Source of the DNA: Balanoglossus misakiensis
Lineage: Eukaryota; Hemichordata
Reading direction: 5' to 3'
Assembly: GCA_040954595.2 (NCBI GenBank)
Contig: CM082581.2
Coordinates: forward strand, 3,906,001 to 3,970,000
Length of the DNA stretch: 64,000 bases
In this document: positions 24,384-34,152 of the stretch, in pieces
How the letters are laid out: every line of letters starts with the position of its first letter
Position numbering within the stretch: position 1 is the first letter of the stretch
The notes under the pieces: model-generated
Databases searched by the model: none
Told to the model about the DNA's origin: nothing
Seen by the model: the letters and a program-made list of their open reading frames with translations, nothing else
Made by a program: the position numbers and the translations under genes

Positions 24384-27300
24384 CTTGTGGCTTTACGTCC
24401 AGAAGGTACATGTCCCCGTCCAGACCAAACCCCTGAAGCCTCACAAGATGGTCACCTCACCCAAATTTTCACTCCCTCTGTACTGTAAAAATTAGAAGGA
24501 ACACTACTGTGATATCATCCATTTGGTGGAGGAAAGATTCTGCTGGGAAAGATGGTGGAGAGGACTGTTCCTCAGATGTGGCCGAGGCCTGGACATTCAT
24601 GTATCATAAACTTTTCATCTTGGTAGAATCGAGATTTATCAGGAGCACTATGCAATGCTCATATACAACTTGTAGATTGTTTGGATTACTCTAGAAAAGT
24701 CATTTTGTTAACCCTTACCCAAATACCAAACATTGCCTTATCTGAGTGTACATGCAGTGGTTGATGTGTGTCACAACATAACTTGCATTGGTTTCAGTAT
24801 AGTAACTAACTCTGAACAAACTCTGCAATATTATCATGAAAATCTAATGAAGCAATCAAGCCTTCCATTCAGTTTCCTACTGTTTGGCCTGTTGTACTTA
24901 AACCCATTTTAGTTGTAATTTTGGATCATTTTTCAGTATTTTTTTCACTGTATCAACTGCAATTTATTGTTGGAACCCCTTCTAAAACATAATGAAATTC
25001 CCAGTACATGTATTAGGCTTATCAACACAGCTTGTATGTGTTCAATACTACTGTATTATTATTATTGAAAACAGAATTCTAGTCCTAACTTGGTTCCTCC
25101 TCAGTTGGTTCAGAATAAAATTTGTTCTCCAGCAATAGTGATAAGCAGAATACTGTACTTTGGGGAGTAGGGTAAAAAAAAAACTATAAAAGAAGCCAAA
25201 AAGAACAGTGCTAAACTGTAACAGCTTATGAAACTGCAGACCAGTATGACCATGCGTACTACATTTTTGGATGTAGAGAGTATAAGTGTATAATAGGATT
25301 ATTTTGGGGGGTGGGGGTGTTGAATTCAGTTAAGAGTGTAGTATTGCCAATGAAAGTATTAGTCCAAGATTGACCATTCACATCTTTGCTATAACACTAA
25401 AAGAAAAAGGTTTTGGAATTCAAGCTTTATATGTTTTAGTTGTTTATATTTTCTTTTTCATTTATCAACAAACATGGCAGAACAATACACCCCCTACGCC
25501 TGTTCTCGGCTACTTAAATGAAAATTGCAACTCGAGTTCCAACGCTATTTACTGCATTTGCTAAATTTCTGCGCTGCTATGCGTTGTCTCGCACACGACT
25601 GTTACAATTTAGTGCAAAGATTGCTAATTACACATAGAATACTTAAAGCAACATTGAGCTGACATCAAAGCATTGCATTGGAGAAAACAGAACGTTTAAC
25701 TGCATGTTGGATGAGAACTGGAAATGGCCGAGGACAGACATAGAGGGTGTACACAAAAACATTAAAATGCTATCAAATAGATGTATTTATGAAATTCTGA
25801 ACACCAAATATTATATGTAGTGTTTGTTGGTGTGAATAGTTTTGGTTACATGTTATATATTTAATCTCGTTTGACTTATTTTATAAACCAGTGTGAAGTT
25901 CTCATCAGTCCAATCTCAGTGTTATAAAACGTGAGCATCATAAAATGCATGCAAATTTATGAAAAGAAAAGCAACTATATGTTTGCACTCTTTGCTTGTA
26001 AAATTGAAACTTTGAATATTCCAGTTTGCATGACAATCACCTCTATGATATGCAGGCAGAGCCTGATTTCTCTGCCAGGATTCTGTTTATCCCAAAAGTT
26101 CTGTTTCAGTCCAAGGCACACAAACACAGGAGAAAACTAGTCAACATGAAAATAACAAGTGTTAACATTCATTATTAGTGATAATTTCTTGACAGTTCTA
26201 ACCTGTCAACACAAGTGTTCTTTGCTTTTTTTGTTTGAATTAGCATATAGACTTCATTTTCATCTCGAAATGTGAAGCATACACAACAACGTACCACTGA
26301 CTTGTGCCAGCTATTTCAATTTTTATATCAAGATTTACAAGGTCAACATTGGCAACAGCAGCTGCTTCAGTCCGTTAACATTCTCTCAACAATGTATCTT
26401 CAGTGTTATACAACTTTCCCTACCTTAGATAGGTTTTGCTACCTGGGTGAGTCGGGTGATGAATATCTCATATGGTCGACACATTTTCAAGATGGCTGAT
26501 ATTTGCCATGTTTAAGAAATGGAAGTTCATAAGCTCAATTGATGCTTAGTCATTATGAAACTGTGTAACAGAAAAAATAACAAAATGTGAAAAAAGTTCA
26601 ATGAGTTTAATATGGCATCTGCAAAGACAGAAATTTTTGACCAAAGGAAGTCATGAAATACAGTTACGTAATTTCTTCTATCTCTTACTACAGTGAGTTG
26701 TCGACCTTTTACCCAGAATGTAATTATTACTAGCACTAAAGTAAAAACCTATTTTTAGGCAGCCAGAATTCAGAATACAAATGTACTTTTTTTATTTACT
26801 TGGGAGTGTTTGCAAGGATGTAACTATTGTATAGATTTTTTTACAATCTTTTGCAGCAAAAAACAACAACAATGTTTGAAAAAGCTGACACTGTCAACTG
26901 TCTTTGCCTCTATGTTGTGGAAGTGTAGTTTTACATGGCCTTGAGTATTGTCTCTTTATTGTGGTTATAGTACGGTCTTCTGACAGTCAAGTTAAGCTGC
27001 TGACCAACCGGCATACAGTTTATAGTTATAGAGACACAAATTGCATCACAACTGTGACTCTTAAAACAAGAATACCTATGGTCACTCTACAAGTAATACT
27101 TCAATGAAAAGACCAGGTCATAAAAAAAATGAATTCATAATATCCTTGTACATCCAAAATTCTTTGCATGTTTTGGCCAATTCATCCATGCTTTTTCTGT
27201 AAACTTAACTTACATTTTGAATGTCTACTTTCATTGTGTTTATGAGACCCCCCCCCCCCCCCTTCATTGGAGTAAAATTAATAAAATGTTCATGGAAAAT

Positions 27301-28895
27301 TTGCTGAAATATGTTCAGGAAAGTAGGATTTTGTGTGTAAAAGACGATAAATGAAAGGATATTTAATCAGATTTAATGTATTACCGGTGGTCATTTTATA
27401 GTCACAATAAAGAGACATCCCTCATAGTCTTCTAAGCTGGGTTTCCACAGCTGTGTATGAAGTACAGGTGTTGCCATGGTTACATCTTTTTAGACCTGTT
27501 TGAACTCTGGTTTTATGTTTTAATGAATTGCATCATGTTGGTTTACATAAACAAGGAAGTGCCTTTAATGGACAATGATGTGTATGTTGTTATATGGTCT
27601 AAAAATGGAGAAAGTAAGATTCATAAAATTATCTTTAAAAAATATACTTGTACAGCAAATACTACCCTTTACTTCGGCTAAATTGTCTGCAAATTCACGT
27701 GCTAAGGTTATAAATTTCAATGCATTTTTTTGTTAAAATGAAACTATCCATATAAAAATGTGTTAAATAATGTATGGTTATAATTGGAATTTGAATCAGG
27801 TGGTTCTATCCCTGCAAATAATAATCGCCCAATTTACCGTATACAAATTAAAATGCATGTACTGTTTGTAATTAAGTTATTAAAACATGCTTTCTTGGTT
27901 TGAGCAAAATGGGGCTTTGAAATTGCTGTTAAGAATTACTCTTCTGTATAAATTTCTGTGCAAATGTTTTCTGTCTATTTTTATATCACTTATTACCGTC
28001 AAATAAATTCTTAGATCATAAAATATGGTTGCCAACTTGTGAGTTTCTTTCTCGATGTTTGACAGAAATTTTGGTGAATCAGTTGATCATAAAACTATGT
28101 TTTCATAGTAATTGTTATAAATTGAATCTTAAAGTTGGAATATACTGGTTGGTGGAAAATAAACATTTTCTTCTTCAGAACCATAAACTACGAATTTTGA
28201 AGCAGATTCTGTCATTGAACACCATGGAGGGAGCATCAGATTGTACAAACATAAGTATATGGGGAGGTTACTGAAATTTTCATTAGTTTTAAGGAAGCTT
28301 CCTTTTTTGGAATTAATGTACAGAAACATGTGGTTGACAGTTGTCACCTCCATAATTAAATGCAACAACATATACCACTACAACAACGAAAAAAAACATA
28401 ATCAAAATCAATATGTAATATGAATTTGGATGTGATTATTTCTCAATGCACTCAAAATGCTTTGAACATCATCAAAACAGGTGAGTCATGCAGTATGTGT
28501 TGGGTGTTCTGGATTAGCAAAACTTGACTGATAAGGGATGGACTAAAAATACAAAGGTCCACGAAGATACTGTACACGGCCGATGGGGGCGCTGTTTAAT
28601 CCAATGAATCTCATCCATTGCAATGAATAACTAAAACTTACTTGTTATTTACATTATGACTTGAGATGCATTTCCATACAATAATTGCACTCACTGTAGT
28701 GGTAGCATATAACAATTTAATCATGGGGTATTCAGTTCACTACAGGTTTTGAGTTCGTCAATGGCCAGAGTCAAACATGAGCTGTACCTTACGTACATAT
28801 GTCTGTCTGTATCTAGAATATCTGATGATGATTTGTTCATGTGTCAAACGCACCACTGAATTACAGTAGTATGTACATTGCATCAATATTTATGT

Positions 28896-30620
28896 CTAAT
28901 CAGAATCAGACATGTTAGATTTTAAATCTGTCACACTTACAATCATGTCTGATCTTAAAATCTGTTGCAGTATTGAGATGACATCATTGAGTAGGATATA
29001 TTTACTGACTAGAGATTCATAGACACACAGTTTCTGCATGTCTTGCAGCCGACCATTTTCACCAATTCCCCAAACAACATCGCCGCGTTCTGTTTTAGAT
29101 TTCATCTCTTGTAGCAGCTGAATGAAGCCACTTTGTCTGTTCTTTGATGAACTGGAATTCTCTGATAGAGTTCCGACAACACGGAGTACGGCTTTGCCAA
29201 TGATATCACATGCCACCCTCAAGTAGTTATCAGATTTGCTTTCTTTGATTTCCTGTAGTGTTCTGTAAATCACGTATTCTGTTAAACCACCACCAATGAC
29301 ACTGATGCCAACAGGAGACGTTTCTTCAGTTGCGGATTTCTGTTGAGTTGTGGAAATTCCCTTTCTGAGCAGGTACTGTGTTTCAAGCCACATCTTGACA
29401 CACTTCAAACTATTGAGGAGCGCAGAATGATAATGTCTGGCTATGCTTTGAACTGGTGCACATACAGTGATCTGCACACAAGCATCCACTCCAAGACGGA
29501 CATACCTACACGAGCTGTGATTCAAAGTTCTGCAGAACTTAGCACGGCCAATGCACGCATCTGTCAGAGAGTCCTGTAAGGTTTGAATGACTTCAGTTGC
29601 TGACAGTGTCGCTATCAGTGAAACCATCTCCTCCGGTACCATGTGCACAGCCGATATGCCAAACTTCTTACAGAAGTAAAGGATCATATCAGACAACTTC
29701 TGAGTTGTGATTAGCACCTTCACCTGATTCTCACGACACTGAATCAAAAATGCCTGCACTGATTTACTCTGATGTTCCAATGTGTCTTGAAGACTCTCTT
29801 CCTTTGCAAATGAATATGTTGAATTCCTGTCAGGTTCATTGAGCTCACAGTCTACTAAGATGTATTTGCAGTGTGTATCGCAAAGCTGATCAAAGTCATC
29901 TGCCTTGACAGCAAAGTCCCTCTGTATGAGAATCCCTTCAGTGACCTGAGATTCACCGGGCAAGCCTACCATCTGGATAGAAAGCTGATCAAAATTATTG
30001 ATTAGCCATCTGATTTCCAAGTACAGATTGCCAACTGATCTGGAGTTCATGAATACGAAATCTGAAAGAAGGTTACTGAGTATTTCTACAATCTGGCGGC
30101 TGAATTTTCCAGTCATTGAAGTGGTGATGATTGCCAGACACATACGCTTCACATTCTGGTAGTTGTTGTCACTTAGATTTGTTAGGGTTGATATTTTCAG
30201 TAGCTGTGGTACAACTTCGTTGGGAAGAGTCTCGCTTTGTATCCAACCAATGGCGTGCGATAACCGTGTCAGTTCCACCCTCGATTGACCGCACAGAGAA
30301 TGCATTGACAGTTTCTCCAGAAAATGCTCTATTTGCTTCAGAGCCTCTGTCAGGATCACGACGAAGGCTTTGGAATTGTTTCCGGAGTGGCTGTGATGAG
30401 AACTCACCGACTGGATAACCATTCTGCCAACAGGATGCGCCATATGTAAAGACCTCAAGATTGTCAGTCCATCACTGGAGATCAATACATTGCCTGTGGC
30501 TGCGCTTATCATAGTTTGTTGTGCATTAGGTCCTATAGACATGCGGATGATGTTTTCTAAGCAGCGACAGACGGACACACAGGACGAGATGTCAATATTC
30601 ACTCTCGATATCTCCATCAT
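28896..30620 (-). CDS. BBS10, chaperonin-like Bardet-Biedl syndrome protein
   Basis: A single 574-residue coding exon. BBS10 is a diverged type II (CCT-like) chaperonin that, with MKKS/BBS6 and BBS12, helps assemble the BBSome for ciliary trafficking. The N-terminus (SIGPNAQQTM, 28-37; TGNVLISSDGLTILRSLHMAHPVGRMV, in two adjacent blocks) and the C-terminus (ILQQILRSDMIVSV) align with human BBS10 rather than BBS6 or BBS12. Human BBS10 is 723 residues; the shortfall fits absence of the poorly conserved central insertion. The chaperonin ATPase motif GDGTT reads GNNSK here (80-84). Upstream on the minus strand, a polypyrimidine acceptor (cttttgtag at about 30662) and a donor (tgc|gtaagt at 30747/30746) suggest a 5' UTR intron. 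Confidence 0.88.
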   Translation of the reverse strand: MMEISRVNIDISSCVSVCRCLENIIRMSIGPNAQQTMISAATGNVLISSDGLTILRSLHMAHPVGRMVIQSVSSHHSHSGNNSKAFVVILTEALKQIEHFLEKLSMHSLCGQSRVELTRLSHAIGWIQSETLPNEVVPQLLKISTLTNLSDNNYQNVKRMCLAIITTSMTGKFSRQIVEILSNLLSDFVFMNSRSVGNLYLEIRWLINNFDQLSIQMVGLPGESQVTEGILIQRDFAVKADDFDQLCDTHCKYILVDCELNEPDRNSTYSFAKEESLQDTLEHQSKSVQAFLIQCRENQVKVLITTQKLSDMILYFCKKFGISAVHMVPEEMVSLIATLSATEVIQTLQDSLTDACIGRAKFCRTLNHSSCRYVRLGVDACVQITVCAPVQSIARHYHSALLNSLKCVKMWLETQYLLRKGISTTQQKSATEETSPVGISVIGGGLTEYVIYRTLQEIKESKSDNYLRVACDIIGKAVLRVVGTLSENSSSSKNRQSGFIQLLQEMKSKTERGDVVWGIGENGRLQDMQKLCVYESLVSKYILLNDVISILQQILRSDMIVSVTDLKSNMSDSD

Positions 30621-30895
30621 TCACTTTTGTCAGCTCAATGTACAGTATGTGTACAGTATAACTACAAAAGAAAGAAAGACAGGGTTTAAATGAGCGAGAT
30701 TACTGAAATGACAAGCCAAGCATCTCCATAGATTTTCATAACTTACGCATAAACCAGGAAATAAATTTTGGCTGTTAGCACAGACTTGCTGTAAAGCATA
30801 CGAGTTCTGCTGAGGCGGAGTATTAGTATTATTGTATGTGTAGCTGTAAAGGTCTGGCGCGTCACTGACGTGAGGTAACAAATGCATTCACTAAT
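30621..30895 (-). promoter_or_regulatory. BBS10 5' UTR with probable intron and upstream ORF
   Basis: Read on the minus strand, a presumed noncoding exon ending at 30747 is followed by donor gtaagt and an acceptor at 30662. The upstream exon holds an ATG (30887-30885) that opens 47 codons and, after splicing, runs only a few codons further to a stop before the main start at 30620. That would be an upstream ORF. Confidence 0.45.
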
Positions 30896-31179
30896 TTCTC
30901 TGTGGTTGGAGTATCTATCAAAGAACGAATTTTACTGATTTTGCACAATGCGAAAAAGGCAGATTTACAAGTGTGGTTTACTGGATTTAATAGAACCATC
31001 CGAATCAAGCCTCACACTGAGATCTTTTTATTGTGCTGGACAGATTGACATTGGAGTAACTTTGCTGGTCAGTACCTGCTAAATACATGAGCATCGGGTT
31101 ATTCTCGCAATCCTGCACCAACAACCAACACTACAGACGGGGAGCTATGGCTGGGGAGCTACATAGATCATTGTAAACC

Positions 31180-31200
31180 CCCCCCCCCCCCCCCCCCCCC
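31180..31200. repeat. Poly-C tract (21 C)
   Basis: An uninterrupted run of 21 cytosines at the edge of the CpG-rich promoter patch. Its length in the assembly may be unreliable. Confidence 0.95.
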
Positions 31201-31472
31201 GGTGTACGCTGCGCCTCCGCAGCTAAATTCGCAGGCCTGGGCTGTTCGAACATTCGCATTCGGCACTCGACACATTTCCAGTACCAACAGTGTATGAATT
31301 GAGGCCTGCGAAGGTAAGATTATCGTTTACTCGCTACTAACCTGCGATCACCGGTTTGCTCCACTGGGTTTGCTCTCGACCTTTCTCTCCGCAAGGGGGC
31401 GCTATGACGAAAGACGGTGTCCGCGCAAATGGTCCGCGCACGATCCGAAAGCCTGACAGCAGAAGCAGAGGA

Positions 31473-31491
31473 GTCTGGGTAACCGAGACTA
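31473..31491. repeat. Solo terminal repeat of the long-TIR foldback element
   Basis: The 19 bases gtctgggtaaccgagacta are identical to the outer end of the element at 41682-42138 (42120-42138). A matching opposite end was not found within a few hundred bases, so this is a truncated or diverged relative. Confidence 0.6.
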
Positions 31492-31882
31492 TCCATGACC
31501 TTGCCTCTCTTAAGAGGGCACCGTCAATGACCTTTGGCTTTGGCAGTAGAGACGTGTCTCTGAAAAGATAAAGGTCATTGACCTGAATCTGTTCAGCCGT
31601 CCTTGGGTTGCCAATTAGTATGGTGATGTGAGGTCCTAAGGCTATAAGTGACCTTGTACGGTGGGGAAAAGATGATAAACAATAGCAAATACATGTATAT
31701 GTACCTTTATCATGTTTATATGTTCAATATTTTTGTGTTGCTGTTTCCATAAACAATCCTCAACTGTAACAACTCTGTAATAATTTCAAGAGCAAGAGTA
31801 TATATATTATACACCCCTCAATATTAACTTAGGTGCATGTTGCTTACCCTTGTCCCATATTGAATTTAGGGCATAGTTCAAG

Positions 31883-33376
31883 ATGGATCACATCAGTAGT
31901 AAAAAGTTTTGTCAGGAATCAGGCGACTATGTGGAAAACTTTTCCGTGCTGTTGAAGAATCAAATTGGTTTAACAGGTACTCAACAACTCCAGATTTTTA
32001 GAGATAACCTAGCAGACATCAAAATCCATAATAATGCTGCTTTAAGAGTTTTGGCAATCGGCACATGCGATGGTAGGTATGACACTCGCTAGTCTAGAAT
32101 CTAGACTAGACACTCGCATAATACGTTGCTTTCTTAGATGATTTTTAGGCAAAGACATACTTTATATTGAGAATTCAATGTAAGTTGCATCATCTATCTA
32201 ATGCATCAATCAACACAAATAAGCTTATGTTTGTCCAGTGTTTGTAAATAACATTGTACATGTGAAATAATATGCATTAATAAACCCTTTGATTTCCAGG
32301 ATCATTAACAGCATGCATTAAAATCCTTCATTACAACCGTTATGTTATTAGGGTTTTGAAATTGTTACCTGAGCGTTATACGTGTTGTTTACATCGAATT
32401 TTGATATGTCATGTAAACAATTAGGAACCAAGGATATTGATATCATCAACCAACTGACAAGTAAATTCGGGAACATCTTGTACGTAGTCGTGGAACCGGG
32501 AAAACTACGAGTCCAAAAGTTCCAAGATTTGGTTGCATCAAAACAGGGAAGTGGTCTCTGGAAAGGCGTTACTTTCGAGTTCCATGCAACAACCATAGAA
32601 GAATACCCTGGAGGGATTGGAAAAGATGGAAATGAATACAAGTACCACCTTATTCACGCTGTACACAGTGCTTACTTCTTTTCACCGTCGGAACGCGTCT
32701 TTCTAGATCTGTACAGAATGCTGAATAACGGTGGAATGCTGTTATATATAATGGTTGCAGGTAGCTGCTGTTTTGTTTTGAATATAATACAAAATTAATA
32801 GAAAGTTCTGATGTCACGTACTGAAATTTAACTACTTGTAATTGTAATGACATAACTTCAAGGAAGCTTTTATAGACAATGATCTCATCTTTACAGAACA
32901 CACACAGAGTCAAAGTACTGCTGGTAGTGTGGTCTTATTATTTTGAAATCAGTATCGCGGGTCGACTCTGTCATTGCAGATTGCGAGTGACTTCGTAAGT
33001 TACCTAACATTCGCCAAATCCAATTATCTTTTAAGGCCCTGGTGAGAAATTGCATCAAGATTTGGAGAAGTTCAACCCAGCATATATTTGTTGTGGTTCG
33101 GCTGCTCTGCAGGCAATAATACGTGGTCGAATCCCGGATGTAGATATGAAAATATCACACAGAAAGTGTGGAATCAAGGCTGACGAATTGTTTAAAGATA
33201 CCAAAGAAGGAAATATGTTGCTGGATTTCTACACGTTGACAGCAGACTTCAGAAAAAATGCTAGTGAAGACGTTGTCAACAAACTTCTGACATGTGTAAA
33301 GAACAACACGTATGAAGTCGATGGTCAATTGTATCTGCCAGACGATCAAGATGAAATTATTGTCATGAAGGCTTAA
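31883..33376 (+). CDS. Histamine N-methyltransferase-like SAM-dependent methyltransferase
   Basis: Three coding exons (31883-32072, 32425-32760, 33036-33376), both introns in phase 1, joining to 288 residues; human HNMT is 292. Family features include the N-terminal SGDYVENF (human HGKYVESF), a SAM-binding loop LAIGTCDGTKDIDII in place of the human IGGGAGEIDLQIL, VVEPG at the ribose-binding strand, the YHLIHAVHSAYFF segment corresponding to human WDFIHMIQMLYYV, and the C-terminal EGNMLLDFYT (human NGDLLWDFLT). HNMT inactivates histamine by methylating the ring nitrogen in the cytosol. By hand alignment, human Glu28 and Asn283, which contact histamine, correspond to other residues here, so the substrate may be a different amine. 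Splice donors are gtaggt and gtagct. Confidence 0.88.
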
Positions 33377-34152
33377 GATTGAGTGGGGCATGAAATGTAA
33401 AGACTTTTTAAATATTAATCATATTTATTCTTGCGTGTTATTTAAAATATATGTCAATTGTAATTTTACAATTGCTATCAAGATATTAGTTTCCAATTTT
33501 TCTAGCAATTACAATGTACATATTGAGCATGTCCACGTTGTCATTAGAGCAATTATGGAAGTGTCGTCTCTTTGCAGCTGCTGCCACTTTTCGAAATGTT
33601 CATGAAATTGGTCAACTTTTTTCCATTACAACAGGTAAATCAACAATAGCTTGGTTTATTAAATGGCTTGTTTGATGTTAGAGTCTGTTAATATAAAAAT
33701 TGGTATGTGTAAAAATTATTGTTGACAAATGAGTTTATTTGCTCAACAAAACATGATACTATCAGATAAATTACTGTTAAACTTGAATCCTTAATACATA
33801 AAAACCAAAAATGAAATTATGTAATTATAGTTCAGCTTTGTAAAGATATTTAGACATTTTGCCACTTTTAGGTGGCCAGCACAGAAAATATTTGTTTACA
33901 AACATACATGTAAGTGACGTGAGCAGACACTGCCTTGGATGCATGTGGTTTATATATAGAAATCAGGCACTATAAAATAATAAAATTCCTTACAACTTTC
34001 AGGTAATAGATTGTAACAAATTGTCAGTTTATTGCTTCTCATTAAATTTAACCCGGTTTCATACAAATTAACATATTGCACATAAATTCAATATTACACA
34101 GAAACATTTACATATATAAACACAAACAATAAACAGTTTGACTACTTTGTAT
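33377..34152. other. Convergent 3' flanks of the HNMT-like gene and RNF139
   Basis: Tail-to-tail intergenic region of about 780 bases, AT-rich, holding both 3' UTRs. ATTAAA at 33658-33663 (plus) and TTTATT at 34028-34033 (AATAAA on the minus strand) are candidate poly(A) signals. No coding sequence. Confidence 0.6.

Larger units (their letters stand above)
21669..28895. other. Intergenic region between the DTX3L-like gene and BBS10
   Basis: About 7.2 kb, strongly AT-rich and CpG-poor. It should hold the 3' UTR of the DTX3L-like gene (an AATAAA occurs at 22735-22740) and downstream DNA of BBS10. It contains an intact MITE (22118-22202), a (TTG)n tract joined to a 15-base poly-G run (about 24330-24383), a 15-base poly-C run (27248-27262) and short TA repeats. 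No open frame resembles a protein family. Confidence 0.6.
30896..31869. promoter_or_regulatory. Divergent promoter region of BBS10 and the HNMT-like gene
   Basis: The two genes are head to head here. 31200-31450 is markedly CpG-rich within a CpG-poor region and directly follows a 21-base poly-C run (31180-31200). A likely 5' UTR exon of the HNMT-like gene ends ctgcgaag|gtaaga at 31313/31314 and would splice to the acceptor aatttag at 31869, 13 bases before the ATG. The region also holds one end of a foldback transposon at 31473-31491. Confidence 0.5.

Noticed and set aside
30630-30887. 85-codon minus-strand ORF upstream of BBS10
   Set aside because: A donor site interrupts it at 30746; it is better explained as an upstream ORF in the BBS10 5' UTR than as a gene or BBS10 N-terminal extension, since splicing leads quickly to a stop.
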